A DNA stretch of 37,867 bases from NCBI GenBank assembly GCA_002839375.1, contig PGXY01000004.1, positions 341,817 to 379,683 on the forward strand, written 5' to 3'. Of this stretch, positions 1-8,805 are shown in pieces. Under the pieces are notes generated by a model, which did not search any database, was not told the origin of the DNA, and saw only the letters and a list, made by a program, of their open reading frames with translations. Source of the DNA: Spirochaetae bacterium HGW-Spirochaetae-1 (GTDB lineage: Bacteria > Spirochaetota > UBA4802 > UBA5550). Position numbers and translations under genes: made by a program. Position 1 is the stretch's first letter. The number at the start of each line of letters is the position of its first letter.

Positions 1-117
1 GCAGTAGGAATCATTGTGTTATCTCTGGGCGGGAGCCAGACGATCCTGTCTCAGGAAAAGCTGAAAAACAAGGTTGAAAGAATGGGACAGGTTTTTTATC
101 AGGGCCTGTTAAAATAG
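1..117 (+). CDS. C-terminal fragment of an unidentified protein
   Basis: An open frame runs from the first base to a TAG at 115-117 and gives 38 residues ending in VERMGQVFYQGLLK. The peptide has a short hydrophobic strand (VGIIVLSLGG) followed by an amphipathic helix. That strand-plus-helix pattern resembles the end of an IclR-type effector-binding domain, but the piece is too short to assign. The start lies outside the window. The next gene on the same strand begins 50 bases downstream, so the two could be cotranscribed. I am fairly confident that it is coding and not confident about the family. Confidence 0.45.
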   Translation, partial: AVGIIVLSLGGSQTILSQEKLKNKVERMGQVFYQGLLK

Positions 118-166
118 ATGAACGGTGAGAACAGTTTTTCAAACCGGGGAAATGTATGTTAAATAA

Positions 167-721
167 ATGAAAAAATTTTATTTTAAATGTTTGATAGTAT
201 TCTTTATCCTGAATATCAACACCGTCTCTCATGCTGAAATACAGTATGGGACCTGGGGAGGCTGGAATTTTCCCATATCAAAGTTAATTGATAACAAAAA
301 AAAGAATCTGCTCGAGGACCAGAAGTTCGGCTCAGGAGGGATATCGACCGGGGCCTTTGTTCTGTTCGGGAACAAGAAAGTATCTGTCGGCCCGGAAATT
401 GCATACATTCCTATATATGAGCTTGGACAATCAGGTGACATGCTGGATTTTCGGGCATACATGCCAATATTTGTTATATTCAAAATCTCTTCGAAAAAAG
501 GGCTTTATGGTGGAATCGGGACGGGTTATTGTAATAGAATAAAAGATACATGGATGCGTCAGATGAAAGGAGGTGCTTTCGGCACCGAATTATTTCTAGG
601 ATATAATCATATGATTACCCAGAGATTTTTTCTCGGGCCGGCTTTGAAAATTATGACTATATTTGATGAAAAAGTTGTGTATAATTTTATACCGTTGCTT
701 AGTATCAGCTATATGTATTAG
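167..721 (+). CDS. Exported beta-barrel-like hypothetical protein
   Basis: The 184-residue product opens with a lysine followed by a hydrophobic stretch and a cleavage site of the SHA|E type near residue 24, so export by Sec is likely. The mature part is rich in Gly, Tyr and Phe and alternates polar and hydrophobic residues (for example GLYGGIGTGYCNRI). It ends in the aromatic residues YMY, which is typical of small outer-membrane barrels that finish with an aromatic strand. No catalytic motif is visible. The ribosome site before the ATG at 167 is weak. I do not recognise a named family. The best description is a small outer-membrane beta-barrel of unknown function. Confidence 0.7.
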   Translation: MKKFYFKCLIVFFILNINTVSHAEIQYGTWGGWNFPISKLIDNKKKNLLEDQKFGSGGISTGAFVLFGNKKVSVGPEIAYIPIYELGQSGDMLDFRAYMPIFVIFKISSKKGLYGGIGTGYCNRIKDTWMRQMKGGAFGTELFLGYNHMITQRFFLGPALKIMTIFDEKVVYNFIPLLSISYMY

Positions 722-869
722 AATAATACCTGCGACTTTTTTCATTTTCCTGCTTGCATAAAAGTCCGTTTTCAGGCATGATAAAACCTAGTGCCGGTTC
801 CCGGCGGATTTTTCCGTTCTCCGCTGTCATATTCCATGCCGGCAATACAATCAGAGAGAGGTCGTTCCG

Positions 870-1688
870 TTGAAAAAGAAATTGCTGCTCATACTCTTTT
901 CGGCATGTGGGATTATTTCAACGCTGCTTCCCCTGCAGGCCGCGTCCGCCGATGTATACGGAAAAATAATTTCCCGTGGAGAACTCCGCATCGGCGTGTC
1001 CCTGCATTACCCTCCCCTGAACTTTGACAGTGGTAAAGAAGGGGTCGAGGTGATGATGGCCAGGAAGCTGGGAGAGTTCCTGGGAGTAAAAGTATCTCTT
1101 GTGTCTCTCAAGGTGTCGGAGTATGTAACGGCCCTGGAGAAAAATCAGGTGGATATTGTCATTGCCGGATTTTCCCGGAACCTGCAGCGGGGAAGGACCA
1201 TATGGTTTTCCGACCCCTATCTTACGGTAACGCCCGGCGTCCTGGTGAACAACCGGGCCCTGCCGCAGCGCCGCTTTGGTGATGAATTTGAACAGAACCC
1301 CATCAATACCATCTGGGACCTGAAGAACCTGTCCCGTTTCACTTTTGCCGTCAAGAAGGGAAGTTCCTACGAGATGCTTCTGAACGAACAATTCCCCTCC
1401 ATGTCAATCACCCTTATAGAAAAGAATGAAGAGGGTGTTGCACTGCTGGAAAAGGGAAAGGTTGATGCCTTTGTTCACGATTCTCTCTATCTGCAGTACC
1501 TGTACAATACCAGCGCACAGTTCAGGGGTTCCTTCCGTCTTCTGCAGGGCGGCAAACAGACCGAGGCCATCTGTATCGGTCTCCCTTTCGGGGACACGGT
1601 CCTGAAAAACCAGATCAATCTATTCATTGCCGAACTGATCCGGCAGGGTCTTATCGATGAATGGCTGAATACATACAATAGCAGATAA
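870..1688 (+). CDS. Periplasmic solute-binding protein, family 3 (orphan)
   Basis: The 272-residue product begins at a TTG codon preceded by a purine-rich GAGAGAGG element. It has a signal peptide that ends near AASA (about residue 27). The mature chain opens with RGELRIGVSLHYPPLNF, the hallmark start of family 3 amino-acid-type binding proteins. It continues with the expected two-lobe pattern, including QVDIVIAGFSRNLQRG (first lobe) and GKVDAFVHDSLY (return to the first lobe). Proteins like this bind a small polar solute in the periplasm, feeding an ABC importer or a sensor. No permease or ATPase of an amino-acid importer is adjacent. Instead a porin follows 9 bases later, so the partner must be elsewhere or the protein acts as a sensor. 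The ligand cannot be predicted from sequence. Confidence 0.85.
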   Translation: MKKKLLLILFSACGIISTLLPLQAASADVYGKIISRGELRIGVSLHYPPLNFDSGKEGVEVMMARKLGEFLGVKVSLVSLKVSEYVTALEKNQVDIVIAGFSRNLQRGRTIWFSDPYLTVTPGVLVNNRALPQRRFGDEFEQNPINTIWDLKNLSRFTFAVKKGSSYEMLLNEQFPSMSITLIEKNEEGVALLEKGKVDAFVHDSLYLQYLYNTSAQFRGSFRLLQGGKQTEAICIGLPFGDTVLKNQINLFIAELIRQGLIDEWLNTYNSR

Positions 1689-1697
1689 ACATGGTGA

Positions 1698-3053
1698 ATG
1701 ATGAAACAATCGTACAGAGTAAGTATCATACTTTTTCTTTTTATTTCAGTTTTTATGGGGGATATTTCCGCGGCGCAGCTGGATCCCCTCCTGGAGAAGC
1801 TGACGCTCTCGGGTTACATGCGCATGCGCACCTGGTACACCGGGAGCAGCATAAAGATTCCTGGTTATTTTCCCGGGTCCGGCGATTTTGAGCAGGTGAA
1901 CTACGAAGACCTTTTTTTCCGGAACCGCATCTATATCAGCGTCCTACCCGAACTGGAGATACGCTCGGTTTTTGATATCAGTTCTAAGTTCGGCCACGAT
2001 GACTTCGCCATGGGGCAGGGCGGTACCAACCTGGTCACCCGCGATGTTTATGCCCTTTTCAGGCCCGGTGAGAACATGGAGTTTTCCCTGGGGCTTATGC
2101 CCTTCAGTCTGCCGGGAGGATATATACTGGCCCGGGACGCCACGGGGCTCCGGTATCAGCACGATCTGCTGAATAAAAGGCTGAAGCTCTATGTGTCCCT
2201 CATACGAGCCTTTGATGATGCCGACACGGGATATAACGACACCACGGACATTCCCAGCTACGCCGATGACAATATTTTCATTTTCGGCGGCGACCTGGCC
2301 CTTCTCCAGGACCTGGAATCGCAGGTCTATTATGTTCTGGAGGTGGACCGGTACACATCATCGGGTGATGAAGACCCTGATTTTCTCACGCATTATTTTA
2401 TCGATGATGGAAGGCAATCGACCCTCCATTGGCTGGGGATACACAATAAATACATTATCAATGATTTCAATCTTAAATTCGGTGCTATACTCAATGCCGG
2501 GTATATCAGAACAAAAGCTGAATATACCGATGAGCCCTTTATCCGTACCGATATCCTGGCCTGCCTGTGGGAATTCGAGGCTGCCTGGAAATGGCGCGAC
2601 CTGCAGGTATCCCTGGCTGCCGAAGGGGCCACGGGAGATCCGCGCGATGCCGCATCGGGCGGATCATTCCAGGATATCAAGGCAAGTCACGGCTTTTCAC
2701 TCATAGCCGTGGATAATACGGGCGGCCTCGCCATCCGGGGAAGCGGTGAATCGAGCTGGTACGGCCTGGCAGGCCAGGGCCTGAAGTTTCAGTACACCCT
2801 TTTCAACGCCGTGCTGGTTAAACTGGGAGCGGTGCATGTCCGCACATTGAAAAACATATCATGGAACGGTTCATCTTCCACCTGGTACGGCGATGAGTGC
2901 GACCTGGAAGCCGAATATAAATACCGCGAGGTGTTGTCAGTAACAGCGTCTGCTGCGGCCTTCTTCCCCGGTGACGCCTACAGGGGAATTGTTCAGGATA
3001 GCAGTCATGGTGTCATACTGGAGTGTATGCTGGGGGCTTCGGTTACGTACTAA
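1698..3053 (+). CDS. Outer-membrane porin-like beta-barrel protein
   Basis: The 451-residue product has a signal peptide (cleavage near ISAA, about residue 26) and then a long run of amphipathic strands starting with LTLSGYMRMRTWY. This start is typical of alginate-export/OprD-like barrels that open with a 'GYxRxR' strand. The chain is rich in Tyr, Trp, Gly and Asp and ends in GASVTY, so an aromatic terminal residue is present for BAM recognition. Two adjacent ATG codons (1698 and 1701) could start it. It lies 9 bases after the binding-protein gene and is probably cotranscribed with it, which suggests a channel feeding the same periplasmic ligand. Its stop overlaps by 4 bases the stop of the convergent lipoprotein gene. 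The substrate is unknown. Confidence 0.8.
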   Translation: MMKQSYRVSIILFLFISVFMGDISAAQLDPLLEKLTLSGYMRMRTWYTGSSIKIPGYFPGSGDFEQVNYEDLFFRNRIYISVLPELEIRSVFDISSKFGHDDFAMGQGGTNLVTRDVYALFRPGENMEFSLGLMPFSLPGGYILARDATGLRYQHDLLNKRLKLYVSLIRAFDDADTGYNDTTDIPSYADDNIFIFGGDLALLQDLESQVYYVLEVDRYTSSGDEDPDFLTHYFIDDGRQSTLHWLGIHNKYIINDFNLKFGAILNAGYIRTKAEYTDEPFIRTDILACLWEFEAAWKWRDLQVSLAAEGATGDPRDAASGGSFQDIKASHGFSLIAVDNTGGLAIRGSGESSWYGLAGQGLKFQYTLFNAVLVKLGAVHVRTLKNISWNGSSSTWYGDECDLEAEYKYREVLSVTASAAAFFPGDAYRGIVQDSSHGVILECMLGASVTY

Positions 3054-3814
3054 TCTTCTACGTGATTATATTGAACTTCCTTTTGCCATTCAGTAATTGT
3101 GCCTGAAGAACGGAATTGCAGTTTGATTGTTTCTTTCTTCCCGTCATCAGTTTCATAGGTGATAAGAAAAAAATTCAGGAAGCCGGTTTTCCTGTGGTTC
3201 GTTGTATTGAGAAGAACCCACTTCTTGGAGAACAATCCCGGCGGAACAACAAATTCTTCTGCGAACAGGTGATTCCTGGGAAATATTTTCGCGTTCTCGA
3301 TATTATGCAGCACTTTATTGTATTCATTGACTGTCAGTGAGGTTAAAGCGCCCAGTCCTGTGAATGCGCCTGCCGCTTTTAAGGCTTTGTTGTCGCTGCT
3401 CATGGCAACTGTTGTACCGATAATGGCTACTGAGGCAAGGAACATATCCCTGTTGTGCTCACGTATCTCATTTCTTTTTATTATAGCTTCCTGCCAAAGG
3501 GCAAGGTCATTACCTGAGGTAAATTTAACATTTTCATTTGCCACTTCGGAAAAAAAATCTATAGTTACTTTCTTTATTCTGATCCAGCCCTGTGATTTAT
3601 TTTCAAAGGTAAGATTAACAAGACCGAAGTATTTACTGGATAAATCAGTGTCTTCCTTCGCACTGACAACTAAACCTATATCCGTTTTTTTCTTGTTTAT
3701 AACCCTGCCATTATCATCAATCTGCTCTGCGTAATATCCCGAGTGTATACTTGCACAGGATATGAGACCGATTAAAACTATAAATATGAGGGCTTTGATA
3801 TAAAAGCTTTTCAT
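3050..3814 (-). CDS. Lipoprotein of unknown function
   Basis: The 254-residue product has a type II signal peptide with lipobox LISC and Cys20 as the lipidation site. The next residue is Ala, so by the E. coli +2 rule it would go to the outer membrane. A good ribosome site (GGGAG) sits 8 bases before the ATG. The first 110 residues look like a beta-rich domain (SSKYFGLVNLTFENKSQGW). A hydrophobic Ala/Gly-rich segment at about residues 130-160 (VAIIGTTVAMSS, AAGAFTGLGALTSL) could be a buried helix or a membrane-inserting hairpin. The last 60 residues are again beta-rich and basic. I do not recognise the family. The gene is convergent with the porin and separated by 72 bases from the large HEAT-like gene on the same strand. 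Confidence 0.75.
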   Translation of the reverse strand: MKSFYIKALIFIVLIGLISCASIHSGYYAEQIDDNGRVINKKKTDIGLVVSAKEDTDLSSKYFGLVNLTFENKSQGWIRIKKVTIDFFSEVANENVKFTSGNDLALWQEAIIKRNEIREHNRDMFLASVAIIGTTVAMSSDNKALKAAGAFTGLGALTSLTVNEYNKVLHNIENAKIFPRNHLFAEEFVVPPGLFSKKWVLLNTTNHRKTGFLNFFLITYETDDGKKETIKLQFRSSGTITEWQKEVQYNHVED

Positions 3815-3886
3815 TAACGGATCTCCCGAGAATGGTTAGAATGTTTTCAGCCAAGTGATATCATGCTCAAATAAAGTGCAAGTACT

Positions 3887-6800
3887 TTATTCAATGATGA
3901 GCCGCGAGATCTCCACCTTGTACATATTGTAGACATTGACCAGCATCTTCCGCAGGTTCCGGTTCAGCTCACGGTCCGTGGAGCGGCGCTGCACATATTT
4001 TTCGATCTCGTTGAGATGATCCAGGAGCAGGTTCCCCAGGTTTTCCAGGTCGCGGGTCACTGCCGCCGACGACGTGGACCGTCCCCCCCGGCGAATGTTT
4101 TTCAGCTCCGTCTCCAGTTCCTCCTCCAGATGCTTTTTTGTCTCGCGGTCCCTGAAGAGGCTGTCCAGCACCGATTCGGCATAGTCCTTAAAATTAACGG
4201 GACTGCTGATCTCGTAATGCTTCACTGCTGACACGGTGCTGCTGAAGAGCAGTTCGGATATGATCTTGCCGGCGAAGCGCTCCTTCACCATGGACCAGGT
4301 GCTTTCATCGATGATTACAATATCGTACAGCGTTTTGTCCAGAACCGGATCGATTATATACGAAGGATAATGCACCAGTTCGTCGCCGATACGGTCCACT
4401 GGGACCGTTATGATCTGGTTGAGGACATGGATGCGGTTTTTAAAAATTTTGCCCGAGCTGTAAGACTTTATGTTCTCAACGATCCTCAGGGAGGCATTGA
4501 CGGCGTCGGCGGGATCATTGAAGTATGATGTGATCTGTTCATTTGTTATGCGCGATATGATTCCACGGTGTTCGGTGATGGCCGAGGAGATAAAGGATTT
4601 TACACGGAGGTTCATTCTTATCATCTGGGCCACGCTGGAGCCCTTGAGTTTCTGGTCCTCGCCAATGACGTTTATGTTAACGATGGTGACGGTATCGTGT
4701 TTCAGGTTGTCGACCCGTATGGTCTGTTTTGTTTCCGTGAGATTCAGGTCACCGAAATCGGGAGCCTCGAATTTCCTGAAAATGTTGACGATGAACCCGT
4801 CGATTTCCTTCAGGTCCTCTTCGGGCAGCAGTTTCAGCACGGCTGTTATGTCGTCGCTCATGCCGTATTCCTCTTTGAGGAGAGATACCAGGAAAAAGGA
4901 AAACTCGATGGAACGGAGCTCTCCCAGGATGGTGAGAATATCCCGCTGTATTATCTTGTTCTTGATGATGAGCATGTCGCGTATGGAGCGAAGGGCCTCG
5001 TTATCACCCATTTTTATAAGGCAGAGGCACGAGTATATCCTGACCCGTATTCCCGGATCTTTCAGGTATTCATGGAAATAACGGGTCACCTGCCGCTTGT
5101 TGTATTTTTCCGAGGTGAATATAATTTCCCCCATGGCGCGGACGATCATATCCTTGCCTTCGCTGTTGTTCATGGTGAAAAAGAGTTCATTGAGATAGTC
5201 TATATCGCCGTCAAAACCGCATTTCCCCAGGCCGAGAATGGCCTGGTTGCGTATCGACTGCATCGTGTTATTCTCTATTATTTTTTTGAATATCTGGTTC
5301 GCCGTCATGTTGTTGACGATGTCACGTTCGAGCATTATTTCCAGTGCAGTTTCTATGATTCCCGATTCCTCCGTGACCCTTGTCTGTAGAAACTCAAAGA
5401 GAATATTCAGGGAGCGTTGTTCCGTGTAGAACGAGATGAGCCCAAGCGCCTTTAACTGTTCTTCGGGGACGCCCGTAGTCAGGAGTATCTCTATCTCGCC
5501 CAGCATGTAGGAATAATTGAGTATGGCAAGGGTCTGAATTATGGTATGTATAAGGTCCTGGTCGGGATATTTTTTCAGGTAGTTATAGATGTTCACCAGC
5601 GGGGATGCGGCTTCCTCAATATGAAGAAGGGCGATGATATTGCAGAGCCGCAGAATCCTGTTGCGGAGATATCGTTTTTCGAACTCAATATCCTCGATGC
5701 GCGACGCGGAATTTTCCCTGGATTTTTTATCATCATCGAAAAGAATTTCTATAAGATGATGGAGCTGTTCCTTTTCATGTTCGCCGATGAAGGGTATCCA
5801 GCCCGCATAATCCTTTATGATCAGGTGCGTGTTTCTCGATTCGTCCGATGAGAGAAAATAGATCGTCCGTTTCTTCAGTTCCGGTGTCATGTTCTCCAGA
5901 ATAAATTTTCTCAGCATCTGGAAACTCTCGGGATAGCTCTTTTCCGCGACACTCCTGATCATGTATTCCTTGCGGTAGGTTTCAAAATAAGATTCCAGCG
6001 TCACCACGATATAACTGAAAAGCTTGTCTTTAAGAATATGATATTTTCTTTCCTCACCGATTCCAGTGAAAAATTTAATAAACATCTCAACAATGAGTTC
6101 ATTGTCACGCTGTGATTCGGTCGATAGGGCGATGAGATTTCTGAAGAGCTTGTCCGGGTCCTTGAGTTTTTCGATGTTCGTGTTGAGCGCGTACAGCGTC
6201 ATGCTGATGAGCTCGGTGTTTTTCGAGGTAAGAGCTTTCATGACATAGATGAGGTATTCCCGGTGATTGCATGAGACCATGGCGGTAATGAAGGCCACTT
6301 TTGTTCCCGTTGAATAATTCTCGAAACGCGGAGACATCTTACCCAGGAGGACGCGGATATCCAATATTATTTTGTCTTCGTCGGTCTGGCTTGTCGAGTA
6401 CGTATACAGATCGGTTTCATCGGAACCCATGGCTCGTCCCGCGGCGATATTGAGCTGATTGTTCATGTCCGCGATGGTCCGGTATACATAATAGCTCAGT
6501 GTGTCATTGTTCATTTTCAGTATTTCCTCGAGAACGGAAATGATCCTGAAAGATGACAGAGACAATATAGCCTCGCATTGAAAGTGGATATGGGGTTCCG
6601 GAGTGTCTATCATATTAATGAGGAAATGCATCACTTCATCGGACTGCGCTCCTATGGTCTGGATCACCCTGAAGGCTTTGGTGAGAATAAGCCGTGACAC
6701 AGTTTCCGCATTCTGCTCCTGGATGAATGACATGACCTCGGGCACATCATCGGCGCTTCCGTATTTCTGGATATGGTCGAGTATGAAGATTTTTTCATTG

Positions 6801-7054
6801 TCAGTCAGACTTTTCGCCAGCAGAGGCTTTATGGCCGTCAGGATCTGCGGTTTGGGGATGTCCGTAAAAATGGCCAGGGCGCTTTCACGTATATCGGGGC
6901 CCTTTTCCAGCTCCTTGAGAAGGATGCTCACGCCGATATCGGTTTTCAGCATACCCAATATCTTGTGAAAGGCCAGGCGTTCGTAGGGTACCAGCTTGAA
7001 ATTTCTGCTGATTTCCAGCTTGATGCTCTGTAAAAGGTTTTTGTCCTGTTCCAC
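3887..7054 (-). CDS. HEAT-like repeat protein with a degenerate class III nucleotide cyclase-like C-terminal domain
   Basis: The product is 1055 residues, starts at GTG (AGGA 8 bases upstream) and has no signal peptide. Residues about 30-770 are paired amphipathic helices of the HEAT/armadillo type (for example IRNQAILGLGKCGFDGDID and RVRIYSCLCLIKMGDNEALR), a scaffold for binding other proteins. Residues about 785-945 resemble a class III adenylate/guanylate cyclase domain. VTIVNINVIG takes the place of the usual 'VxxxFxDIxGF' strand, and ITNEQITSYF takes the place of 'IGDxxMAxF'. The two metal-binding Asp positions are Asn795 and Glu839, 44 residues apart as in true cyclases, so catalysis is unlikely. 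Residues 950-1055 are charged helices. It is probably a cytoplasmic scaffold or nucleotide sensor. It is divergent from the FlgT-like lipoprotein gene. Confidence 0.8.
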   Translation of the reverse strand: MEQDKNLLQSIKLEISRNFKLVPYERLAFHKILGMLKTDIGVSILLKELEKGPDIRESALAIFTDIPKPQILTAIKPLLAKSLTDNEKIFILDHIQKYGSADDVPEVMSFIQEQNAETVSRLILTKAFRVIQTIGAQSDEVMHFLINMIDTPEPHIHFQCEAILSLSSFRIISVLEEILKMNNDTLSYYVYRTIADMNNQLNIAAGRAMGSDETDLYTYSTSQTDEDKIILDIRVLLGKMSPRFENYSTGTKVAFITAMVSCNHREYLIYVMKALTSKNTELISMTLYALNTNIEKLKDPDKLFRNLIALSTESQRDNELIVEMFIKFFTGIGEERKYHILKDKLFSYIVVTLESYFETYRKEYMIRSVAEKSYPESFQMLRKFILENMTPELKKRTIYFLSSDESRNTHLIIKDYAGWIPFIGEHEKEQLHHLIEILFDDDKKSRENSASRIEDIEFEKRYLRNRILRLCNIIALLHIEEAASPLVNIYNYLKKYPDQDLIHTIIQTLAILNYSYMLGEIEILLTTGVPEEQLKALGLISFYTEQRSLNILFEFLQTRVTEESGIIETALEIMLERDIVNNMTANQIFKKIIENNTMQSIRNQAILGLGKCGFDGDIDYLNELFFTMNNSEGKDMIVRAMGEIIFTSEKYNKRQVTRYFHEYLKDPGIRVRIYSCLCLIKMGDNEALRSIRDMLIIKNKIIQRDILTILGELRSIEFSFFLVSLLKEEYGMSDDITAVLKLLPEEDLKEIDGFIVNIFRKFEAPDFGDLNLTETKQTIRVDNLKHDTVTIVNINVIGEDQKLKGSSVAQMIRMNLRVKSFISSAITEHRGIISRITNEQITSYFNDPADAVNASLRIVENIKSYSSGKIFKNRIHVLNQIITVPVDRIGDELVHYPSYIIDPVLDKTLYDIVIIDESTWSMVKERFAGKIISELLFSSTVSAVKHYEISSPVNFKDYAESVLDSLFRDRETKKHLEEELETELKNIRRGGRSTSSAAVTRDLENLGNLLLDHLNEIEKYVQRRSTDRELNRNLRKMLVNVYNMYKVEISRLIIE

Positions 7055-7250
7055 GATGATTATCCTGTTTCAATCTGACTGTTGCCGCTGATTTGAGAAT
7101 GAAGTAACAGGGAGAAATCCCCTGAAAAGCCCTTGAAGGGCAGTATTCAGTATTCATGGAATAATATGCCGGAGGGAATTGCAACCAATTTATACTGTAC
7201 CGGCACTCATATTATGGAGTTAATTTTAAATCAATAAACCTGAAAATACA

Positions 7251-7280
7251 TTGACTCAAACACCTTTTAATGAGTATATT
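7251..7280 (+). promoter_or_regulatory. Sigma-70-type promoter for the FlgT-like lipoprotein gene
   Basis: TTGACT at 7251-7256 and TATATT at 7275-7280 are separated by 18 bases, a near-consensus housekeeping promoter. Transcription would start near 7287, giving a leader of about 40 bases with AGGAG just before the ATG at 7330. It lies in the 275-base gap between two divergent genes. Confidence 0.6.
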
Positions 7281-7329
7281 AACTCCTGGATATTTTAATC
7301 TATAACATTGTCGGGCAGGAGAGTTGATA

Positions 7330-8574
7330 ATGAAAAAAGGACTTGTCATCATACTCAGTATTTTTTTAGTCGCAGGGACTGTTTCATGCGGAGGCGGTAA
7401 GCAGACCAAGGGCAGCAAATCGTCTTCCTCAAAGCAAACGCTTCCGGCGAACCGGGGTCAGGCCACGGGTTATGCTACTATTTATGACAGCGATACGGCC
7501 CTGGCCAGGGACCGCGCCACCGATGACGCCAAGAGCAAGCTGGTGCGTCAGGTTCTGGGTGAAACCATCGAAGGCAGAAGCATCATGAAGAACTTCGAGC
7601 TGGTGGAAAGCATCGTGGAAGCCAAGTCAATCGGTCTGGTCAAGCATGACAAGATCATAAAGCAGTGGCAGGCCGGTTCGGAGTATTTCGTAACACTCGA
7701 AGGAACGGTGGAGCCCACGGCAGTAGCCGATGCCATAGCCGATATCCTGAATACCTACGGTCGGCCCAAATTTATGGTGCTGATCCAGGAGACCTTTGAA
7801 GGGAAAAAGCAGATGCCCGGTTTCACCGAAACGGAAATGATCATTCAGGAGATCATGGGTAACTCGGGATTCGAGTTTGTCGATGCGGGGATGACCCAGC
7901 AGCTCATGAAGCGTGACCGGCAGAAAATGACCAGGGCCATGAACGGCCAGGTCAGCGATGATGTCCAGGACCTTCTGCTCAATGACGTGGGAGCTGAAGT
8001 AATCATCATAGGAACGGCCCAGACTAATGACCAGTCAGCCGCCCTCAGCGCTTACGGCGCCACGAACATGAAGTCAAAATCGGCCATTGTCCGCCTCAAA
8101 GCCATCGATGTGTATACGGGCCGCATCATCGCCACCATCAGCAGGAATGCCCCGGGAGTCCATATCGATAATGACACGGCATCCAAAAAGGCCATAGAGA
8201 AGGTTTTCCAGCTTATCCTGGGTAAAACCGACCCCGATACGGGCAAGTTTTCCATCGGGCCCTTCATGGAAACCATAACCAACAGTTTTGTCAAGGCAGC
8301 CTCGGAGCGCCAGATCAATCTTCTGGTCTCAGGGCTGGAATATAATGATCTGACGAAATTCAGGAATGACCTGGCACAGCGTATCCGCGGGGTGAAAAAT
8401 GTGAATCCCAAGGGACAGGCCGGGAAGGCAGCAAAACTGGAGCTCTATTTCGCCGGTAAAACCAATGACTTTGCCGATGAACTCGTAGCAAAAGCGGGCA
8501 ATATGGGATATAACATCCAGGTAAAGGAGAGCTATCCCAATAAGCTGGTGCTTGTGGTAAAATTGAATAAATAG
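7330..8574 (+). CDS. FlgT/LPP20-like lipoprotein with a CsgG-like middle domain
   Basis: The ATG at 7330 is chosen because AGGAG sits 8 bases before it; an in-frame TTG at 7324 is less likely. The 414-residue product has lipobox TVSC with Cys20, followed by a Ser/Lys-rich linker. Residues about 45-130 contain GYATIYDSDTALARDRATDDAKSKL, the pattern of the FlgT N-terminal/LPP20 domain (an Ala-rich helix after a short strand). Residues about 140-320 (MVLIQETFEG, GAEVIIIGTAQT, SAIVRLKAIDVYTGRII) resemble CsgG/TolB-N-type folds found in envelope assembly lipoproteins. A third alpha/beta segment closes the chain. Such proteins sit in the outer membrane and, in Vibrio, support the flagellar H/T-ring. 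Assignment to flagella here is inference. It is a single-gene transcript with its own promoter and terminator. Confidence 0.7.
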   Translation: MKKGLVIILSIFLVAGTVSCGGGKQTKGSKSSSSKQTLPANRGQATGYATIYDSDTALARDRATDDAKSKLVRQVLGETIEGRSIMKNFELVESIVEAKSIGLVKHDKIIKQWQAGSEYFVTLEGTVEPTAVADAIADILNTYGRPKFMVLIQETFEGKKQMPGFTETEMIIQEIMGNSGFEFVDAGMTQQLMKRDRQKMTRAMNGQVSDDVQDLLLNDVGAEVIIIGTAQTNDQSAALSAYGATNMKSKSAIVRLKAIDVYTGRIIATISRNAPGVHIDNDTASKKAIEKVFQLILGKTDPDTGKFSIGPFMETITNSFVKAASERQINLLVSGLEYNDLTKFRNDLAQRIRGVKNVNPKGQAGKAAKLELYFAGKTNDFADELVAKAGNMGYNIQVKESYPNKLVLVVKLNK

Positions 8575-8606
8575 TTCTGATTTCGCCGACAGCGGTGCTA
8601 TATTAC

Positions 8607-8665
8607 ATAACCCCTTCCCGTCCTTTTATAAAATGGGACTTATCCGGAAGGGGTTATTTATTTTT
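8607..8665 (+). terminator. Rho-independent terminator after the FlgT-like gene
   Basis: A perfect 12-bp inverted repeat (ATAACCCCTTCC at 8607-8618 and GGAAGGGGTTAT at 8646-8657) is followed by a T-rich tract to 8665. The 27-base interval can pair further (GTCC with GGAC around an AT-rich core). The position 33 bases after the stop codon fits transcript termination. Confidence 0.85.
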
Positions 8666-8776
8666 ACATTAACAGACTGAATGTAAAATCAAAGCTTCAA
8701 AAGTGCGACTTATAAATCTTCACCAGATAGTATTCCATTTTTTTTATTAATAATACATATTTTATGAGCAGAGCAC

Positions 8777-8805
8777 TTGACGATAAATAGTCTTTTCAGT
8801 ACAAT
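8777..8805 (+). promoter_or_regulatory. Sigma-70-type promoter of the TetR/efflux operon
   Basis: TTGACG at 8777-8782 and TACAAT at 8800-8805 are separated by exactly 17 bases. The predicted start of transcription, near 8812, falls inside the palindrome at 8806-8821, so a repressor bound there would block initiation. Confidence 0.7.

Noticed and set aside
4568-5389. Long open frame antisense to the HEAT-like gene
   Set aside because: Reverse-strand shadow of a convincing coding gene; no ribosome site and no family resemblance.
7129-7141. GCCCTTGAAGGGC palindrome upstream of the HEAT-like gene
   Set aside because: Short, with a one-base centre, no clear relation to promoter boxes; could be chance.
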